A DNA stretch of 5,643 nucleotides. Source: an uncultured Terrimonas sp. GTDB taxonomy: Bacteria; Bacteroidota; Bacteroidia; Chitinophagales; Chitinophagaceae. The position numbers and the translations under genes were made by a program. Location of the stretch: assembly GCA_946886925.1 (NCBI GenBank), contig CAMPJQ010000212.1, positions 1-5,643 on the forward strand, written 5' to 3'. The stretch's first letter is position 1. Every line of letters starts with the position of its first letter. The notes below the pieces were generated by a model, which did no database searches, was not told the DNA's origin, and saw only the letters and a program-made list of their open reading frames with translations. Below, piece by piece: positions 1-5,643 of this stretch.

Positions 1-110
1 TAATTTGCAGTAAGATGAACAAAGCGATTTTCTTTATAACATGAGATATACCTTCCGGCCCGCTTTCGGCCTAACAGTCAAAATTTCGATTAGGTCCTGT
101 GGCATTATTA
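1..110. other. Leading non-coding stretch, no gene recognised
   Basis: No convincing coding sequence is seen here. On the + strand every frame meets a stop early; the longest run entering from the left edge ends at the TGA at 42-44 and is too short to identify. A small GC-rich inverted repeat (GGCC at 57-60 and 68-71 around a 7-nt loop) stands out from AT-rich surroundings. It could be the remnant of a terminator for a gene beyond the left edge, but it has no T-tract and only a 4-bp stem, so I do not call it one. Confidence 0.5.
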
Positions 111-140
111 TTGAGATCATGTTATCTGGTTCTTATTTTG
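111..140 (+). promoter_or_regulatory. Candidate Bacteroidota-type promoter of the four-gene operon
   Basis: A TTG at 111-113 is followed by 19 nt and then TTATTTTG at 133-140, which matches the Bacteroidota -7 consensus TAnnTTTG at all fixed positions but one. Transcription would start near 147, leaving a leader of about 20 nt before the ATG at 166. Spacing and location fit a housekeeping promoter for the exporter gene and the genes behind it. The call is by eye on a short degenerate motif. Confidence 0.4.
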
Positions 141-165
141 AACAATAAAATACACGGGTATAGTC

Positions 166-810
166 ATGAACGCTTTGCTGAAAATTTTGCTCGCAGGGCT
201 TGTAATCAGCTTTTTAGGTTCTCTGCCATTGGGTACTATAAACGTGATGGCAACGCAAATAAGCGTTCATTCCGGCAAATATCCTGCCTTGCTGTTTTGT
301 GTGGGTGTGATATTGATAGAAGTCGTGTATGTATGGCTTGCGCTCAAAGCAATGGATAAGATTCTACGATATCCTACTGTATTCCGGTGGTTTGAATGGG
401 TTTCTGTCATCATACTGGTGTTGCTGGGTGCTGCCTGCTTCATATCTGCAGGCCCGGTAGGTGGTTTTTCCCCAATGTTGCCCTCCACGCCTGCCAAATC
501 ATTTGGTCTCGGCGTTTTGCTCAGTGCCACCAGCCCCATGCATATAACTTTCTGGTTTGGATGGAGCGCTGTGTTGATGGAGAGGCAGATTCTTATAGCC
601 GGCAAAATGAACTACCGCTTTTATACTATCGGCATTGGGGCAGGCAGCCTGTTGGGTTTTCTTTTTTTCATTGCAGGCGGTAGTTATTTGATTGGTCTGT
701 TTCATGGAAATCAGCTATGGCTCAGCCGCATTATTGGAACGATCCTGTTGTTTACAGGACTGATGCAAAGTATAAAAATCATCCGTAAATATGAAACCAC
801 ATCCGTTTAG
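166..810 (+). CDS. LysE-family amino-acid exporter (translocator)
   Basis: A 214-residue, very hydrophobic inner-membrane protein of the LysE/RhtB/ArgO type, a family that exports basic or neutral amino acids and related small metabolites. Six membrane segments can be read at roughly residues 6-26, 39-60, 76-95, 112-135, 152-175 and 184-204. The first carries SLPLGTINV (19-27), the counterpart of the Pro-Gly-Pro region in LysE. The start of the fourth carries TSPMHITFW (122-130), the counterpart of the family's NPK/A-F motif. Length matches the family (about 200-220 aa). The ATG at 166 is chosen because it places the first helix right at the N-terminus. No clear ribosome binding site is visible. 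It is first in an operon and ends 3 nt before the ATP-grasp gene, so it probably exports the product or an intermediate of that pathway. The cargo cannot be read from sequence. Confidence 0.85.
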   Translation: MNALLKILLAGLVISFLGSLPLGTINVMATQISVHSGKYPALLFCVGVILIEVVYVWLALKAMDKILRYPTVFRWFEWVSVIILVLLGAACFISAGPVGGFSPMLPSTPAKSFGLGVLLSATSPMHITFWFGWSAVLMERQILIAGKMNYRFYTIGIGAGSLLGFLFFIAGGSYLIGLFHGNQLWLSRIIGTILLFTGLMQSIKIIRKYETTSV

Positions 811-813
811 CAT

Positions 814-1872
814 ATGACTGTTAAAACTTTTTTATACCGGCTATCTCATTGGGAAACCTGGCATTATCTCGCCAAGTATATACCTATTATGCCTGTTTGG
901 CTATTTTATTGTATTCGCGCACGGTCGTTATGGTTTTTCACACCCTCTAACCCCACCCTCACTTTTGGGGGATTTGAAGGCGAGAGCAAAAAAGAAATGT
1001 TCGGCCAGTTGCCACACGGTAGTTACCCAAGAAGTATTTACATACAACATTCCGCATCATTCGAAGAGGTGGAAAGACTGGCGGCGCAGGGTGCATTTAC
1101 CTATCCGCTTGCTGTAAAACCCGATGTAGGCATGATGGGGCTTATGTTCCGTAAGATTGATTCGCCGGAAAAATTAAAACGTTACCACCAATTAATGCCG
1201 GTAGACTATATCATACAGGATCTCATTACCTACCCGCTGGAGATCAGTGTTTTTTATTACAGGCTTCCGGGTGAGAAAAAAGGAACCATCACAGGGTTCT
1301 TAAAAAAGGAGTTCCTGGAGGTGATGGGAAACGGGGTGGATACCCTGGCAACGCTGATTAAAAATTATGACCGGGTTCGGTTGCGTATCCCCGAAATGAT
1401 CGCCAAGCACGAAAGTCGTTTACAACAGGTTTTAGCAGATGGACAACGGTTTTGTTTATCCAACGCACTGAATTTGAGCCGCGGTGGTAAGCTGGTAAGC
1501 CTGGCTGATGAAAAGGATGAGCGATTGTTGCAGGTATTTGATAATCTAAGCCATTATACCGGTCATTTTTACTACGGCCGGTACGATATCAAATGTTCAT
1601 CGGTGGAAGAATTAAAACAGGGTAAAAATTTCTCCATACTGGAGTACAATGGCTGTGGGGCAGAACCTCATCACATATACGGAAACGGGAATAGCCTGCT
1701 GAAGGCTTACCAGATTGTGCTGCAACACTGGAAGGTACTGTACAGGATATCATCGAGCAACAGGGCGCGGGGAATTGATCATTGGGGCTTTCGCCAGGGC
1801 TGGCAGTTTCTCAAAAAAGCCAGGCAGCATTTCAGAATGTTAAAAACATTAGATCTCAGTACAGAAATTTGA
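814..1872 (+). CDS. ATP-grasp family ligase-like protein (D-Ala-D-Ala ligase superfamily)
   Basis: A 352-residue protein with an ATP-grasp fold signature. This fold couples ATP to acyl-phosphate formation and amide or ester bond synthesis. Visible landmarks are the nucleotide-binding Lys in AVKPDVG (K102), QDLITYPLEIS with E143 where the fold binds adenine/ribose, the GNGVDTLATLI segment (172-182) resembling the cyanophycin-synthetase/Ddl GDG-TL loop, and the metal-binding set RYDIK (D258) with ILEYNGCG (E277, N279). The first ~60 residues are aromatic-rich (a hydrophobic stretch around 21-42, then NP-x-GG-x-GES at 46-58) and may sit against the membrane. They do not resemble Ddl. It is probably not the cell-wall D-Ala-D-Ala ligase, because the N-terminal domain differs and the operon context is metabolic. 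It could ligate an amino acid to a partner, but the substrates are unknown. The gene follows the exporter by 3 nt (stop TAG, then CAT, then ATG), which suggests coupled translation. Confidence 0.78.
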   Translation: MTVKTFLYRLSHWETWHYLAKYIPIMPVWLFYCIRARSLWFFTPSNPTLTFGGFEGESKKEMFGQLPHGSYPRSIYIQHSASFEEVERLAAQGAFTYPLAVKPDVGMMGLMFRKIDSPEKLKRYHQLMPVDYIIQDLITYPLEISVFYYRLPGEKKGTITGFLKKEFLEVMGNGVDTLATLIKNYDRVRLRIPEMIAKHESRLQQVLADGQRFCLSNALNLSRGGKLVSLADEKDERLLQVFDNLSHYTGHFYYGRYDIKCSSVEELKQGKNFSILEYNGCGAEPHHIYGNGNSLLKAYQIVLQHWKVLYRISSSNRARGIDHWGFRQGWQFLKKARQHFRMLKTLDLSTEI

Positions 1873-1880
1873 TCTAAACG

Positions 1881-2594
1881 ATGTCAGACACCCACAAAAA
1901 TATTAAACACTTCTCCGCACCTTCATTGGCTGAATCTTTGGAAGCATTTATCAGTGCGTTTAACTTTCCATGCCTGATGGCAAAAGCGGCCCTTAACAGC
2001 AACCAGTTGAAAAGCATAACGGTATCGCATATGGGTTGCCCGGCTCACGACGCTGAAATTCTGGAATTCCTTTATCAATTTGTGGATGAGTACAAACAAC
2101 GGCATGGTGGTTATAGTAGCGCTGCTGTTATTTTTGCAAAGCCGTCAACCCTCACCGAAACGTTATTTGAACAATTGATGTGGGAAAGACTGCAGGCGCT
2201 ATCCAATTTAGATGCACTTCAATATCCATACGATAAAAGAGTAAGCGCAGACCCGATGAATGAAGATTTCAGTTTTAGTATAAAGGAAGAAGCTTTTTAC
2301 ATTATCGGAATGCACCCCGCAAGCAGCAGGATGGCGCGGCGGTTTAATTTTCCGGTGCTTATCTTTAACCCACACGCGCAGTTTGAATCGCTCCGGGCAG
2401 CCCAAAAATATGAAAAGGTAAAACAGGTTATCCGTAAACGTGATATTTCGTTGTCCGGCTCTGTTAATCCTATGCTGTCGGATTTTGGTACATCCCCGGA
2501 AGTGTTGCAGTACAGCGGCAAACAATACGATCAGCAATGGAAGTGCCCTTTGCACAATAAACATAAAAGCAATGACAATCATTCCACCACGTAG
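1881..2594 (+). CDS. YqcI/YcgG family protein, probable heme-dependent N-hydroxylase (GntA-like)
   Basis: A 237-residue soluble protein that I recognise as YqcI/YcgG (PF08892). Family hallmarks appear in order: NFPC (28-31), FEQLMWERLQAL (96-107), EEAFYIIGMHPASSRMARRF (136-155), IFNPHAQFESLR (161-172), RKRD (185-188), GSVNPMLSDFG (193-203), QYSGK (210-214) and WKCP (220-223). The protein is full length with nothing evidently missing. H145, H165 and C221 are conserved-looking candidates for heme or substrate binding, but I cannot assign the axial ligand. As I recall, characterised relatives include GntA of guanitoxin biosynthesis, which N-hydroxylates a guanidine, and related heme N-hydroxylases acting on arginine in other natural-product pathways. 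By analogy this enzyme would N-hydroxylate an amine or guanidino group in the cytoplasm. The substrate is inference. The gene lies 8 nt after the ATP-grasp gene, and its last 23 nt overlap the DUF1989 gene, so the two are probably co-translated. Confidence 0.88.
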   Translation: MSDTHKNIKHFSAPSLAESLEAFISAFNFPCLMAKAALNSNQLKSITVSHMGCPAHDAEILEFLYQFVDEYKQRHGGYSSAAVIFAKPSTLTETLFEQLMWERLQALSNLDALQYPYDKRVSADPMNEDFSFSIKEEAFYIIGMHPASSRMARRFNFPVLIFNPHAQFESLRAAQKYEKVKQVIRKRDISLSGSVNPMLSDFGTSPEVLQYSGKQYDQQWKCPLHNKHKSNDNHSTT

Positions 2595-3165
2595 CGGCGT
2601 ATCTTTTGTATTAAAGGAAGGGGATCGTTTAAAGATAACAGATATAAAAGGGGAACAGGTATCAGATTTTGTTTGTTATAACCTGCACGATACGGCTGAA
2701 TATATCTCTTCCGGTCGTACCATTGATTATGCAGAAACGATTTTTCTCACTTCGGGTCACGCCTTTTATTCCAACCGGAGCAATATAATGTTTGAAATGG
2801 TGGAAGATACGGTTAAACGACATGATTTTTTATTGACTCCCTGTAGTACAGATACATTCAGGATAATTTACGGCCATGCGCACCCCCACCGGGGTTGTTT
2901 TGGAAACCTTTGTGAGGTATTGAAGGATTATGGTATTACACCCGATGCCATTCCTGTAACCTTAAACATTTTTATGCATGTTGCGATAGACAGTGAAACA
3001 GGTAAACTGTCCGTGCTTCCACCCAGGAGCAAAGCCAATGATTTTGTTGTAATAGAAGCAAAGATGGATCTGCTGGTAGGGCTCACTGCATGCTCAGCCG
3101 AAATGTCGAACAATTACGCTTTCAAACCAATTGGATACGAGATCATATCAAAATCAGGAATGTGA
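2572..3165 (+). CDS. DUF1989 / urea carboxylase-associated family protein
   Basis: A 197-residue protein of the DUF1989 family. Characterised members CgdA/CgdB together form carboxyguanidine deiminase; many others are unassigned. Hallmarks are GEQVSDFVCYN (28-37), the segment around ATG-like SGRTIDY (47-53), TPCSTDTFRIIYG (89-101), HPHRGCFGNL (104-113), IPVTLNIFMHV (127-137), LPPRSKANDFV (149-159) and MDLLVGLTACSAEMSNN (165-181). C91, H104/H106, C109 and C174 fit the metal and active-site positions expected in this family. The ATG at 2572 is chosen because homology begins directly after it (IPPRSGVSFVLKEGD). A start at 2440 in the same frame would add 44 Cys-rich residues that are only the shadow of the upstream gene. 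The chosen start overlaps the YqcI/YcgG gene by 23 nt. Only one DUF1989 gene is present, and no guanidine or urea carboxylase is in view, so a CgdAB role is not supported. It more likely acts on the product or substrate of the adjacent N-hydroxylase. Confidence 0.88.
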   Translation: MTIIPPRSGVSFVLKEGDRLKITDIKGEQVSDFVCYNLHDTAEYISSGRTIDYAETIFLTSGHAFYSNRSNIMFEMVEDTVKRHDFLLTPCSTDTFRIIYGHAHPHRGCFGNLCEVLKDYGITPDAIPVTLNIFMHVAIDSETGKLSVLPPRSKANDFVVIEAKMDLLVGLTACSAEMSNNYAFKPIGYEIISKSGM

Positions 3166-3175
3166 CATTTAACAG

Positions 3176-4750
3176 CTACACAAATCGTAGTTTTTCTTCT
3201 TCCAGGTCAAGGTATTGCAAATGCCGGCGGATGATGTCTTCATCCAGTGTTAATTCTGCCTTGTTTTTGCTCAGCAGCCATTGCCTTTGCTGGTTCAGAA
3301 TATCGAGGTAAACAGTTTTGCATTCTTTTGCCATCAATACATTCCCGGCAGTGCCACTGTTTGTTTCCCACTTTTGAGCCATTTGCTGCAATACAGGGTA
3401 TTCACTCAATTGCTCAGAATAATTTATCCTTAAATGTTTAAGGGCATGTTCAGCCAACTGTTTCCGTATAAGGCTGTCCACCTCCTGCTCCGATGGTTCT
3501 TCGCTCATACCCGGGTTAATTAATTTTTTTATTAAATACGGCAGGGTCAAACCCTGTATCAATAGCGTTAACAGGATGACAATAAATGTAATAAATAGTA
3601 TAAGATTGCGTTGAGGAAAGGCAGTGCCATCTCTAAGCTGCACCGGTATAGACAAGGCTGCCGCTAACGATACTACACCCCGCATTCCTGTCCAGCCCAG
3701 TACAAACGGAACTTTATAACCCGGGTTCCGGGTCTCTGCCACGGTAATGAAATTGCGGGCGATCATCGTAACAACTACTGCGCCATAAGCCGACAAAATT
3801 CTCCCCACCATCAATACAGCAGTAATAAGCATACCATAACCTATAGCTGAAGAAAGACTTACTTCTCCCAGGCCTGATGTAATTTCCGGCAGATCAAGGC
3901 CAATTAGTAAAAACACCAAACCGTTCAGTACAAAACAAAGACTCTCCCAAACATTATAACCACGTAATCGGGAAGCGCTCCTCAGAAAAACATGCCGTTT
4001 ATTCGATAACCATAAACCGCCGCTTACCACCGCCAGCACGCCGGAGCTATGCACCTGCTCAGCAGCAAGATACATGACGTATGGCGCCAGGAAGGTTAAA
4101 ACAATATCCATATTTGTATCCGTAGGGAGATATTTGTGCATTTCCATAAAAACGAATGCAACAAGTATGCCCATGCCTACACCGCCTATCAACATCCAGC
4201 CAAAGCTCAACGCCGCATCATGCCAGATAAACTGGCCGGTAGCAACCGCGGTCATTGCAAACCGAAAAATAATCAGTGAGGATGCATCATTTAACAAACT
4301 TTCGCCTTCTAATATAGATGACATCCGCTTTGGTATTTTTACAAATTTCAAAATAGCACCTGCACTTACCGCATCCGGTGGCGACACAATGCCCCCCAGC
4401 AAAAAGCCTAATGCCAGTGAAAATCCGGGTATGAAATAATTTGATACAAAGGCAACTGTCATAGCGGTAAGAAACACTACCACAAAAGCAAAACTGCTGA
4501 TGATACGCCGCCAGCGCCACAACTCTTTCCATGAAATAGCCCAGGCCGCTTCATACAATAACGGCGGCAGGAAGATAAAAAAAATAAGGTCAGGATCTAT
4601 ACGCATAACAGGAATGCCAGGTATAAAACTGATAACCAGGCCCGCCAATACCAACAGCACGGGATATGCGACTTTAATTTTATTGGCCAGCATTATAAGC
4701 AGTACAATCGCCATAATCAGGCCCAGGTAAAAAGGGAAATTTTCAAGCAT
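3176..4750 (-). CDS. Na+/H+ antiporter, CPA1 (NhaP/NHE-type) family
   Basis: A 524-residue polytopic inner-membrane protein that exchanges cytoplasmic Na+ (possibly K+ or Li+) for external protons in pH and salt homeostasis. A membrane domain of roughly 12 helices spans residues ~5-410. It contains FLPPLLYEAAW (60-70), SPPDAVSAG (123-131, D126), the ion-binding EGESLLNDASSL (148-159, N154-D155) and GWTGMRGVVSLAAAL (352-366, R357), all classic CPA1 motifs. Residues ~411-524 are a hydrophilic, helical cytoplasmic tail rich in Glu, Lys and Gln, of the regulatory sort common in bacterial NhaP/YjcE-like members. The ATG at 4750 places the first helix at the N-terminus. A candidate promoter and a palindrome lie directly upstream. 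The gene converges on the DUF1989 gene with 10 nt between stop codons and is unlikely to belong to that pathway. Ion specificity cannot be told from sequence. Confidence 0.93.
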   Translation of the reverse strand: MLENFPFYLGLIMAIVLLIMLANKIKVAYPVLLVLAGLVISFIPGIPVMRIDPDLIFFIFLPPLLYEAAWAISWKELWRWRRIISSFAFVVVFLTAMTVAFVSNYFIPGFSLALGFLLGGIVSPPDAVSAGAILKFVKIPKRMSSILEGESLLNDASSLIIFRFAMTAVATGQFIWHDAALSFGWMLIGGVGMGILVAFVFMEMHKYLPTDTNMDIVLTFLAPYVMYLAAEQVHSSGVLAVVSGGLWLSNKRHVFLRSASRLRGYNVWESLCFVLNGLVFLLIGLDLPEITSGLGEVSLSSAIGYGMLITAVLMVGRILSAYGAVVVTMIARNFITVAETRNPGYKVPFVLGWTGMRGVVSLAAALSIPVQLRDGTAFPQRNLILFITFIVILLTLLIQGLTLPYLIKKLINPGMSEEPSEQEVDSLIRKQLAEHALKHLRINYSEQLSEYPVLQQMAQKWETNSGTAGNVLMAKECKTVYLDILNQQRQWLLSKNKAELTLDEDIIRRHLQYLDLEEEKLRFV

Positions 4751-4771
4751 GCCTTAGCATTTAGCAGTACT

Positions 4772-4804
4772 CAAAGATAGGCGTTGAAATATCCTGGAGG
4801 AAAA
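4772..4804 (-). promoter_or_regulatory. Candidate Bacteroidota-type promoter of the antiporter gene
   Basis: Read on the - strand, TATCTTTG (plus-strand 4772-4779) is a perfect match to the -7 consensus TAnnTTTG. A TTTT 21 nt further upstream (4801-4804) is a poor -33 element. Transcription would begin near 4765, giving a very short leader before the ATG at 4750. The weak -33 box is part of the perfect palindrome at 4801-4820, so a protein bound there could block or replace -33 recognition. Confidence 0.5.
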
Positions 4805-4820
4805 CTATTGCAATAGTTTT
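4801..4820. repeat. Perfect 20-bp palindrome between oxygenase and antiporter genes
   Basis: The half-site AAAACTATTG is followed immediately by its exact reverse complement CAATAGTTTT, with no mismatch and no spacer. It starts 27 nt after the oxygenase stop and lies 50 nt before the antiporter ATG. Its promoter-proximal half coincides with the -33 position of the antiporter promoter. This suits an operator for a dimeric regulator. As RNA it would form an 8-bp, AT-rich stem with a TGCA loop whose 3' end is UUUU, so a weak bidirectional terminator is the alternative. Confidence 0.6.
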
Positions 4821-4847
4821 TGCCAGCGGGGAAAGAACTGCCTTTTG

Positions 4848-5561
4848 TTAGTTATCCGCATCATGAAAAATAATACCGAGGCTGTGCCTGTTACCGCTAT
4901 GTACGGGACTTATGCCATGCTTCATATTAACCCGGTAATAGCCTTTGCTTCCTTTAACAGATCGTAAATTGGTGGTGAATACCACCATATCACCCCGGTT
5001 GGGTTTTAATACATTTGCTTTTGATTGTGCCCTGGGAACCTGTTCTGTTATTACAAATTCTCCCCCGGTATAATCTTCACCTGCCTGGTCAAGCATAAAA
5101 ACAACCTGGAGCGGGAAGTAAATTTCTCCATATAAATCCTGGTGCAGTGTATTGAATCCCTCCTTCGCATATTTCAATATCAGTACTGTAGGTTTGGTTT
5201 GCCCATTGTGGTGGCAAATTTGTTTCATTTCCCGGTGAATCAGCGGAAAGCGTGTGCCTAACTTCAGTTCTTCCATCCATTGATTGGCAACAGGGGCTAT
5301 TTTTGGATAAACACTTTCACGCAGTTCAGTAATGATCTCCGGCAATGGATAGCTGAAATATTTGTATTCACCCACGCCAAAACGATAGCGTTGCATGTTG
5401 ATGGTTTTGCGATATGTATTGTCTGCATTATAATCCGCAATGAACGTATCACATTCTTTTTTGGTAAGCATGCTTTTTACAATAGCAAAACCTTTGTCAT
5501 GCAACTGAGTATTGATACTATTCCAGTTCTTTTCTTCTATGCGTTCTTTTATCGTTTCCAC
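4848..5561 (-). CDS. 2OG-Fe(II) oxygenase, COG3826 type (start uncertain)
   Basis: A cytoplasmic-looking oxygenase of about 237 residues that would couple 2-oxoglutarate decarboxylation to oxidation of an unknown substrate. The jelly-roll signature is complete. The Fe ligands are H140 and D142 in NTLHQDLYGE and H215 in VNMKHGIS; R225 ten residues later in NRHSLGIIFHDA is the Arg of the RxS motif that holds 2-oxoglutarate. FGVGEYKYFSYPLPE (61-75) and DYTGGEFVITEQVPRAQS (163-180) are further segments I recognise from this uncharacterised family. With the GTG at 5561 as start, length and N-terminus (ERIEEKNWNSI...) match what I expect of relatives. However, there is no ATG, and the frame remains open upstream to the window edge, so a true start beyond the edge cannot be excluded. 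Its stop is 97 nt before the antiporter start. Family members have no assigned substrate that I can name. Confidence 0.87.
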   Translation of the reverse strand: METIKERIEEKNWNSINTQLHDKGFAIVKSMLTKKECDTFIADYNADNTYRKTINMQRYRFGVGEYKYFSYPLPEIITELRESVYPKIAPVANQWMEELKLGTRFPLIHREMKQICHHNGQTKPTVLILKYAKEGFNTLHQDLYGEIYFPLQVVFMLDQAGEDYTGGEFVITEQVPRAQSKANVLKPNRGDMVVFTTNLRSVKGSKGYYRVNMKHGISPVHSGNRHSLGIIFHDADN

Positions 5562-5643
5562 TTCCCTGTATTTTATAATATCAGATAGCGTGATGTACTT
5601 TTGAAGCTTCCCACCCGATGATGGCGTTTTTACGGATGCTGCC
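5562..5643 (-). other. Right-edge stretch, upstream of or N-terminal to the oxygenase
   Basis: Read on the - strand, the oxygenase frame continues from position 5642 to the GTG at 5561 without a stop (27 codons), giving a Lys/Ser-rich segment I do not recognise. A second frame is open from the edge to a TGA at 5581-5583 and could be the tail of an upstream gene ending about 20 nt before the GTG start. Neither reading matches a family I know. One of them may be right, and the 82 bases do not decide it. Confidence 0.35.

Noticed and set aside
99..359. Plus-strand open frame of 86 codons overlapping the exporter start
   Set aside because: It overlaps the exporter's conserved first helices in another frame and shows no family features.
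2440..2571. 44-residue N-terminal extension of the DUF1989 protein from an ATG at 2440
   Set aside because: It lies wholly inside the YqcI/YcgG gene, whose conserved WKCP motif is encoded there in another frame. The extension is Cys/Leu-rich and unlike the family, and homology starts right after the ATG at 2572.
2208..2582. Antisense open frame of 124 codons opposite the YqcI/YcgG gene
   Set aside because: It has no recognisable family and mirrors a strongly conserved coding region, as expected of a shadow frame.
166..3165. Assigning the operon to guanitoxin or D-cycloserine biosynthesis
   Set aside because: Only the N-hydroxylase family, and for D-cycloserine also an ATP-grasp ligase and a transporter, are shared. 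The other pathway enzymes (PLP cyclase, methyltransferase, kinase, arginase-like or epimerase genes) are absent from the window.
3175..3195. Small stem (CTAC 3176-3179 with GTAG 3187-3190) followed by TTTTT, resembling an intrinsic terminator after the operon
   Set aside because: The stem is only 4-5 bp with a 7-nt loop, far too weak, and it lies within the antiporter's last codons, so it is probably incidental.
4074..4439. Plus-strand open frame of 121 codons inside the antiporter gene
   Set aside because: It is opposite the conserved antiporter core motifs and resembles no protein I know, so it is a shadow frame.
4848..5561. Including the 2OG oxygenase in the biosynthetic pathway
   Set aside because: It is on the opposite strand, separated by the antiporter gene, and belongs to a family found widely outside such clusters. 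A link cannot be supported from this window.

Overview
The window looks like Bacteroidota chromosome, most likely a Chitinophaga-type member. The reasons are moderate-to-low GC, almost no Shine-Dalgarno sequence before the starts, two promoter-like sites resembling the Bacteroidota -33 TTG / -7 TAnnTTTG consensus, and protein families typical of that phylum. The taxonomic call is inference. No RNA genes, CRISPR arrays, insertion sequences or attachment sites are visible. Six genes account for nearly all of the sequence.

Left half (166-3165, + strand): four tightly packed genes form a probable operon. They encode a LysE-type exporter, an ATP-grasp ligase-like protein, a YqcI/YcgG-family protein (the family of heme-dependent N-hydroxylases such as GntA), and a DUF1989 / urea-carboxylase-associated protein. 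Gaps are 3 and 8 nt, and the last two genes overlap by 23 nt. A candidate promoter (111-140) lies just upstream. The combination of N-oxygenase, DUF1989 enzyme, ATP-dependent ligase and amino-acid-type exporter reads as a compact pathway that makes, modifies and exports a small nitrogenous metabolite, possibly guanidino- or arginine-derived. The product is unknown. This operon is the most interesting part of the window.

Right half (3176-5643, - strand): a CPA1-type Na+/H+ antiporter gene converges on the operon with only 10 nt between stop codons. Upstream of it, in the same direction, lies a COG3826-type 2OG-Fe(II) oxygenase gene whose reading frame stays open to the right edge. The 97-nt gap between them holds a good -7 element for the antiporter and a perfect 20-bp palindrome that overlaps the expected -33 region. 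It is either an operator or a weak hairpin terminator. These two genes look like housekeeping or stress functions and show no evident functional link to the operon.
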